Positions 59,163-64,000 of a stretch of 64,000 nt of DNA are shown here, in pieces. The stretch is from positions 33,890,721 through 33,954,720 of the forward strand of contig OZ024874.1 in NCBI GenBank assembly GCA_964017185.1, given 5' to 3'. The notes under the pieces are model-generated. The model was given only the letters and a program-made list of their open reading frames with translations, was not told the origin of the DNA and did no database searches. Position 1 is the first letter of the stretch; each line of letters starts with the position of its first letter. This stretch comes from Rugalucina vietnamica (lineage: Eukaryota; Mollusca; Bivalvia; Lucinida; Lucinidae). A program made the translations under genes and the position numbers.

Positions 59163-59560
59163 AAATGTTGTTGTCATTCAGATTTGTCGTATTTGCCTTA
59201 TAAAAGAACCTAGCAACTGCCTTCACAGTTGGGCCATCGGAATTCAAAAGATAGTTGAATTTCTCAAAACCGTTTAATTCTTTGAATCTGGGGCACTATA
59301 AACTCATCCACGTAGGCAAATAATTCATTTCTGTATACATCATACCGAGGACAGCGTAATAAGATACGCTTTTCATCTTCTATGTCTGATTTTGAACGTT
59401 GTTTACAATACGTTGTTTATTAAACCTGCCGGTCTCAATAGCGAGCCTGTGATTACTTATCCGTATCTTCGTGTATTGCACCCTATGTTCTCTATTCGAA
59501 ATTTTATCGAGATAATCTTCCATATCAAAGCAGACTGATTGTTCTTTTCAGTTCAACAAG
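59163..59560 (-). pseudogene. 3' end of a non-LTR retrotransposon ORF, decayed
   Basis: Reading the - strand, conceptual translation in changing frames gives pieces such as KIRISNHRLAIETGRF, SDIEDEKRILLRCPRYDVYR, and then AVARFFYKANTTNLN. The EDE..(H/I)LLRCP.Y...R pattern and the R(I/L)S(N/S)HRL.IE.GR pattern are what I expect from the C-terminal segment downstream of reverse transcriptase in many invertebrate LINEs. At least one frameshift and internal stops separate the pieces, so it is dead. An AATAC-rich tract lies at its 3' side (59135-59165), compatible with a LINE tail on this strand. The clade is not determined. Confidence 0.65.
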
Positions 59561-59639
59561 TATTTTTCTGAACTATTCTTTATTCTGAGAGGAAGAATCT
59601 ATAATGCAAGTGTTGCTTTTTTTAAGTCCGTGAGTATAG

Positions 59640-62180
59640 ACAAGGTATTGGAGGATCAATTTTTCTAAGCTTAGAGGATCAATTTTTCTAAGCTTATTAC
59701 ACTGTGTTTTTTCTGTTATATACCCTTAATAAATGTTTCAAAATTAATACCATAAGAAGACCTACCTTTTAGAAATGCAATTTATTTGATTAAAAAGCCC
59801 TTTTCCTTATCATTCAGTTTTATACCCTCAGTTACATAGGCGGGGGTGAAGCTGTCCAGGGCGGTTTATCTCGCCCCCCGCCTAGGTATATTGGATGATA
59901 AAATTTTCTAGGCTTATTACAACTGTTTCCAGTTAATACTTAAGAAGAATTATTAGTTTTACCTGCAATCCATTTTATTATCAAGACATTTTCCTCGTCT
60001 TTCCATTCTATACCCTTAGTTATACAGGCGAGGGTGAAGCTGTCCAGGGCGGTTTATCTTGCCCCCCACCTAGGTATTGGAGGATCAATTTTTCAAAGCA
60101 TGTTACACTGTTTAAAAATTAATACCATAAGAAGGTCTCCCTTTTAGAAATGCAATTTATTTGATTAAAAAGCCCTTTTCCTCATAATTCAGTTTTATAC
60201 CCTCAGTTACATAGGCGGGGGTGAAGCTGTCCAGGGCGGTTTATCTTGCCCCCCCGCCTATGTATTGGATGATAAAATTTTCTAGGCTTATTACACTGAT
60301 TAAAAATTAATGCAGTAGTTTTGAATACATCACCCTTTTCCTCCTCATTCAGTTCCTATCTTCACTTTCTCAGGCCGGGGCGAAGCTGTCCAGGGCGTTT
60401 TATCTCGCCCCCCCCCCCCCCACCTAGGTGTTGGAGGATAAATTTTTCAAAGCATGTTACACTGTTTCAAAATTAATACCATAAAAAGGTCTACCTTTTA
60501 GAAATGCAATTTATTTGATTCAAAAGCCCTTTTCCTCGTAATTCAGTTTTATACCCTCAGTTACATAGGCGGGGGTGAAGCTGTCCAGGGCGGTTCATCT
60601 TGCCCCCCGCCTAAGTATTGGATGATAAAATTTTCTAGGCTTATTACACTGATTAAAAATTAATGCAGTAGGAAGAATTATCAGTTAGAAGTTCATTTAG
60701 TTTGAATACATCACCCTTTTCCTCCTCATTCAGTTCCTATCTTCACTTTCTCAGGCGGGGTGAAGCTGTCCAGGGCGGTTTATCTCGCCCCCCGCCTAGG
60801 TATTGGAGGATAAAATTTTCTAGGCTTATTACACTGATTAAAAATTAATGCAGTAGGAAAAATTATCAGTTAGAAATGCATTTAGTTTGAATACATCACC
60901 CTTTTCCTCCTCATTCAGTTCCTATCTTCACTTTCACAACGGCCCTGGACAGGTTACCCCCCACCCCTGTACCAATAAGTTTCTTCTTTTCTGACACTGA
61001 AAACAAGTTTATAGGGCTTATCTTGTGATTTAAATCCAATATTATTTTATATTAATAAGGTTGTTCAAATGATGGTGAAGAAAAAAAAATCAACATCAAA
61101 AACCTAGGTGGGGGGCAAGACAAACCACCCTGGACAGTTTACCCCCCACCCTTGTACCAATTACATGTAGTTTCTTCTTTTCGGACATTGAAAAAAGTTT
61201 ATAGGACTCGTCTTGTGATTTTAAATCCACTTTTATTTTAAATCAACGTGGTTCAAATGATGGTGACGAAAAAAATATCACTATCAAAAACCTGGATGTG
61301 GGTCAGTTCAAACCGCCCTGGACAGGTTACCCCTCCACCCTTATAACAATTAGTTTCTTCTTTTTGGACATTGAAAACAAGTTTATAGGGCTTGTCATGT
61401 GATTTAAATCCAATATTATTTTATATTAAGGTTGTTCAAGTGATAGTGAAGAAAAAAAAAATCAACATCAAAAACCTGGTGGGGGGGCAAGATAAACCGA
61501 CCTGGACAGGTTACCCCCCACCCTTGTACCAATTACAAGTAGTTTCTTCTTTTCTGACATTCAAAACTAGTTTATATGACGTACTTGTCTTTTGATTGAA
61601 ATCCAATATTATTTCATATTAAGGTTGTACAAATGATGATCAAGACAAAGAATATCAACATCAAAGTCTGGGTGGGGGGTAAGATAAACCGCCCTGGACA
61701 GGTTAACCCCCCTCCCCCCCCCCCCCCCCCCCCCCCCATCCTTTTACCAATTAGTTTCCACTTTTGCGACACTGAAAACAAGTTTATAGGATCTGTTTTG
61801 TTATTTTTATTCAATATTCTTTTATATGCAGATGCTTTGTATAGAAAATATAGTTATAATTGGGTGGGGGGGGGCAAGATAACCTGCCCTGGACAGGTTA
61901 CCCCCCAATAAGTTTCCACTTTTGCCACACTGAAAACAACTTTTTAGGACTTGTCTTGTGATCTTAATCCAACATTTTCATTTCTGGATAGTTAAAAAAA
62001 TGTGTATAAAAATCAATCACAACCAATACTTGAAACTGGGTGGGGGGCAAGATAAACCGGCCTGGACAGCATGCCCCCCGGGGCTGAAGATATCCAGGGT
62101 GGGGGCAAGATTTCCCGGGACAGCTTACCCCCCGGGGGGGGGGGGGGGGGGGTAAGCTGTCCAGGGGGTAAGATAAACTT
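59640..62180. repeat. Head-to-head array of about 185-bp units (GCTGTCCAGGGCGGTTTATC)
   Basis: About six units in one orientation (59640-60930, GGTGAAGCTGTCCAGGGCGG, GCCCCCCGCC), then about eight in the other (60940-62180, GGGGGCAAGATAAACCG, CCTGGACAGGTTACC). Unit starts are about 150-200 bp apart. C and G homopolymers occur at 61717-61738 and 62135-62152. No clear terminal motif or target duplication. Open frames here are G/C-run artefacts. Confidence 0.7.
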
Positions 62181-62705
62181 GGACACCGGTCCAAATGCAG
62201 TGTTCTAGTGATATTGGGGTCACAGGATTCCCCGCATCTCAAAGTCGTACTTCACCCTTTACCATTATTTCAGTGCTGGTTTTCTACTCATGAGTGACTT
62301 TGTTAAAAATCACATCCATTGCCTTCATCCAAAATAAGCATCACTACCTGTAAAAACTAACAATTACAGCATTCTACAAAATTAGAGGGGATCCTAAATG
62401 AAATCTGCAAATTGAACTGTGACATTGCTACAAATACACTGACCACACAAAATTTTATGTCCGCATGTTACATTGGTTTTCATTGATTGTTTGAATAAAT
62501 ATTCAGTCCAAACCGGTCCAATACTGTAATATCGCTTTGTGTTGTAGCATCATGGCAACAATGCTACAATTATCCAATAGGATTGATTCTTTTAAACAAT
62601 ATTTGCAGTGACCTCAGCTTGATTTCTAGAAACAACAGGTCACCATACAAAAAAAACCCAAAAACATTCGGGATGCCATAATCAGACCTGTGTTCGATTA
62701 CTTTG
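62181..62705. other. Intronic sequence without recognised features
   Basis: Begins with GGACACCGGTCCA; otherwise AT-rich with no recognised element or gene. Confidence 0.45.
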
Positions 62706-62850
62706 AAATGTAATTCATTACACCACGTTTCTGGCCTTGTCTGTGTAGTAGCCCATAGATGAGGGTTGATTGAGGATAGTTAGGAAAGGTTTTAAGCAAT
62801 TGCTTGAATGTATCGTTAGGGTCTCCAAAGGGTGAAAATGAAAAAAAAAA
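62706..62850 (-). repeat. FGDPND-type repeat, copy 2
   Basis: On the - strand a pyrimidine tract is followed by TTTGGAGACCCTAACGATA, CCTCAATCAACCCTC and ATGGGCTACTACACAGAC. This matches copy 1 (48105-48166 plus 55342-55385). A frame with GDPNDTFKQLLKTFPNYPQS is open here. Could be a fragment of an unknown coding element. Confidence 0.55.
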
Positions 62851-63005
62851 AAAGGAAAAAAAGAAAGAAAAGAAAATGGTCCAATCGTCGAGCATCTGTG
62901 ATAATGATAGCAAGTCCATTCGTCACAAATTTGTTTAAGTATTAAGAATATTGTATTGTCAAAGTTAGACATTGTCACTTTTTAAACAAAAACCTGTTGT
63001 TTTAG

Positions 63006-63145
63006 ATGGTAGTCATGTTATATCAAGAATAGAGACCCACCTCAGTGATGGTACAACGCAGATAAGCACATCCTTAACACCAGAAACTGCTCAACTCCTA
63101 GCCAGGCTCAACCCTAACATGTTCCCTGCTGGAAGTCTACTTCAG
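63006..63145 (+). CDS. CARF: Internal exon of the CARF-like gene
   Basis: The acceptor is TTGTTTTAG ending at 63005, and the donor is CTTCAG then GTGAGG at 63146. The exon opens with AT, completing a GAT codon with the G left by the 42641-42770 exon, and ends in phase 0. It encodes about 46 residues including GSHVISRIETHLSDG, TSLTPETAQLLARLNPNMF and AGSLLQ. This corresponds to the vertebrate CARF stretch with ITTKVETNQ and LSPEPTHLLSSL. Continuous phase over three exons separated by 42 kb and 20 kb is the best internal evidence that they form one gene. The final exons lie beyond the window. I see no sign of decay: no stops, and consensus splice sites. Confidence 0.83.
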
Positions 63146-63259
63146 GTGAGGTATTAGTGTATTTAACTCTTGGTTTAAACACAACTTTATTCAAGAAAAT
63201 CTTTACATTCATACAAAATAAAAACATAGAATAACAAAACAAGCTACAATGAAGCTTAT

Positions 63260-63583
63260 ATGAATCTAAGTAATAGATCCCAGCAAGTCCAAGTCTCTGG
63301 CAAACTCTCCAAGAACAAAGAGATTAAAGCAGGTGACCCTCAGGGTTCAGTACTTGGACCACTGCTGTTTTTACTTTATATCAATGACCTGCCATCATAT
63401 ATTAAATACTGTCTTTTGGACTTGTTTGCAGATGATGGCACACTGCACACTTCTAGTGTCTATCTTCCAACCATAACAACCTTAATAAATGCAGATCTAG
63501 ACAACTTCTCAGATTGGTGTGATGATAATGATATGAAAAAGAATACTTCAAAATTCAAAGTTTATACACAAAAAACAAGTTGA
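63260..63583 (+). pseudogene. Reverse-transcriptase fragment of a non-LTR retrotransposon
   Basis: The frame contains AGDPQGSVLGPLLFLLYIND and LFADDGTLH followed by LNNFSDWC-like residues, i.e. the central fingers/palm segments of RVT_1 with the FADD catalytic motif. About 100 residues remain of a domain of more than 250; the start and the C-terminal parts are missing. The open frame starts at an internal Met and stops at TGA soon after KVYTQKTS. It lies 114 bases after the last visible CARF-like exon on the same strand. It is a 5'- and 3'-truncated remnant, not an active gene. Confidence 0.85.
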
Positions 63584-64000
63584 TAAATTTAGACATGGTT
63601 TATTCAATTATCACAAACAAAATACTAATCATATCTCTAAAGCTTAAAACTTAACACAAGAAACAATATGTACACACTTCTACCATTTACATAAAATAAA
63701 AATAACAACTTTGGCTCTTTCTTGGGGGCAGCTCACTTCTACTATCTTGAATTGCTTTGGCTAACCTGGGGATCAACCCTACAGTCGGACTACTAAACTA
63801 TGAATGCCGTTCAGCATCAGTGAATCGATTCCTCTTTTAGGCTGTAGCAAGCATGAAACGGTGCATGAAAAGTGGTCTTTCCAAGCATAATAGCAATGCA
63901 TGTCATGGTATTGTCTGAGTATGAACAGATGTGAATAGGTCATCTAGACTTTGATGGTTAATGCTTGCTTGCCTTTTATATATAAGCTCGACTCCGAATT
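63584..64000. other. Intronic sequence without recognised features
   Basis: AT-rich to the window end. No exon of the CARF-like gene was recognised here. Confidence 0.4.

Larger units (their letters stand above)
42771..63005 (+). other. Giant intron of the CARF-like gene (about 20.2 kb)
   Basis: The intron runs from the GTGAAG donor (or GTCAGT six bases later) to TTGTTTTAG. Like the intron before it, it is filled with Helitron-like and fold-back elements. No additional CARF-like exon was seen. Confidence 0.72.

Noticed and set aside
61633-61911. Proline- or glycine-rich open frames
   Set aside because: They result from C/G homopolymers in the 185-bp array.
63260-63583. Active LINE
   Set aside because: Only about 100 residues of the reverse transcriptase remain, with no endonuclease or C-terminal part.

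Overview
This is a eukaryotic intron-rich window that is almost entirely transposable and repeated DNA. Codon, splice-site and repeat style point to a marine invertebrate. A bivalve mollusc is my best guess, because the TAGCTCACCTGAGC-type repeats resemble ones I associate with bivalve genomes; I cannot verify this here. There is one host gene, on the + strand, running through the whole window. Three internal exons (546-721, 42641-42770, 63006-63145) are phase-compatible with one another, and their joined translation resembles the C-terminal half of CARF, the calcium-responsive transcription factor. They are separated by introns of about 41.9 kb and 20.2 kb. No RNA gene was recognised.

The introns are filled by two large non-autonomous groups. 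(1) Helitron-like elements begin TAGCTC with a 5' hairpin and end in a 3' hairpin followed by CTCTGGT (or a variant). They carry very different tandem payloads: about 465-bp units in types A and F, about 170-bp units in B, about 165-bp units in C and about 166-bp units in D. They are nested inside each other, and several nested copies restore the empty site exactly with no target-site duplication. (2) Fold-back elements have inverted arms made of short (about 15-bp) units that differ from element to element. Five of them (25527-26088, 26473-42542, 38678-39327, 41710-42316, 56150-56589) have flanking 8- or 9-bp direct repeats, terminal G, and GAC at positions 9-11 from the end. This looks like one Mutator-like lineage whose arm units turn over while the ends are kept.

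Layout: 1-270 partial short-unit array; 546-721 exon; 913-1719 old D-type repeat; 1720-8921 A element holding a 5.2-kb fold-back (2324-7513) and a B element (7542-8482); 8922-10570 small inverted repeats; 10571-12425 C element; 12716-13693 B element; 13694-14790 A fragment; 15229-23022 a 7.8-kb inverted-arm element holding an A element (16125-19124); 23023-25517 low-feature intron; 25527-26088 fold-back; 26473-42542 composite fold-back holding the F satellite (27629-37437) and other elements; 42641-42770 exon; 43297-48067 A element holding a D element; 48167-55341 A element holding a hAT-like element, which itself holds an A element, and a C element; 55473-55659 pogo-like MITE; 56150-59130 three fold-backs; 59163-59560 LINE remnant; 59640-62180 head-to-head 185-bp array; 63006-63145 exon; 63260-63583 reverse-transcriptase remnant.

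The only protein-coding work I can support is the CARF-like gene. The repeats have no intact transposase or helicase in this window, so they depend on proteins made elsewhere, or are dead. Many A, F and B units carry nuclear-receptor, CArG-like and YY1-like sequence motifs in fixed order, which could matter for regulation but is untested.
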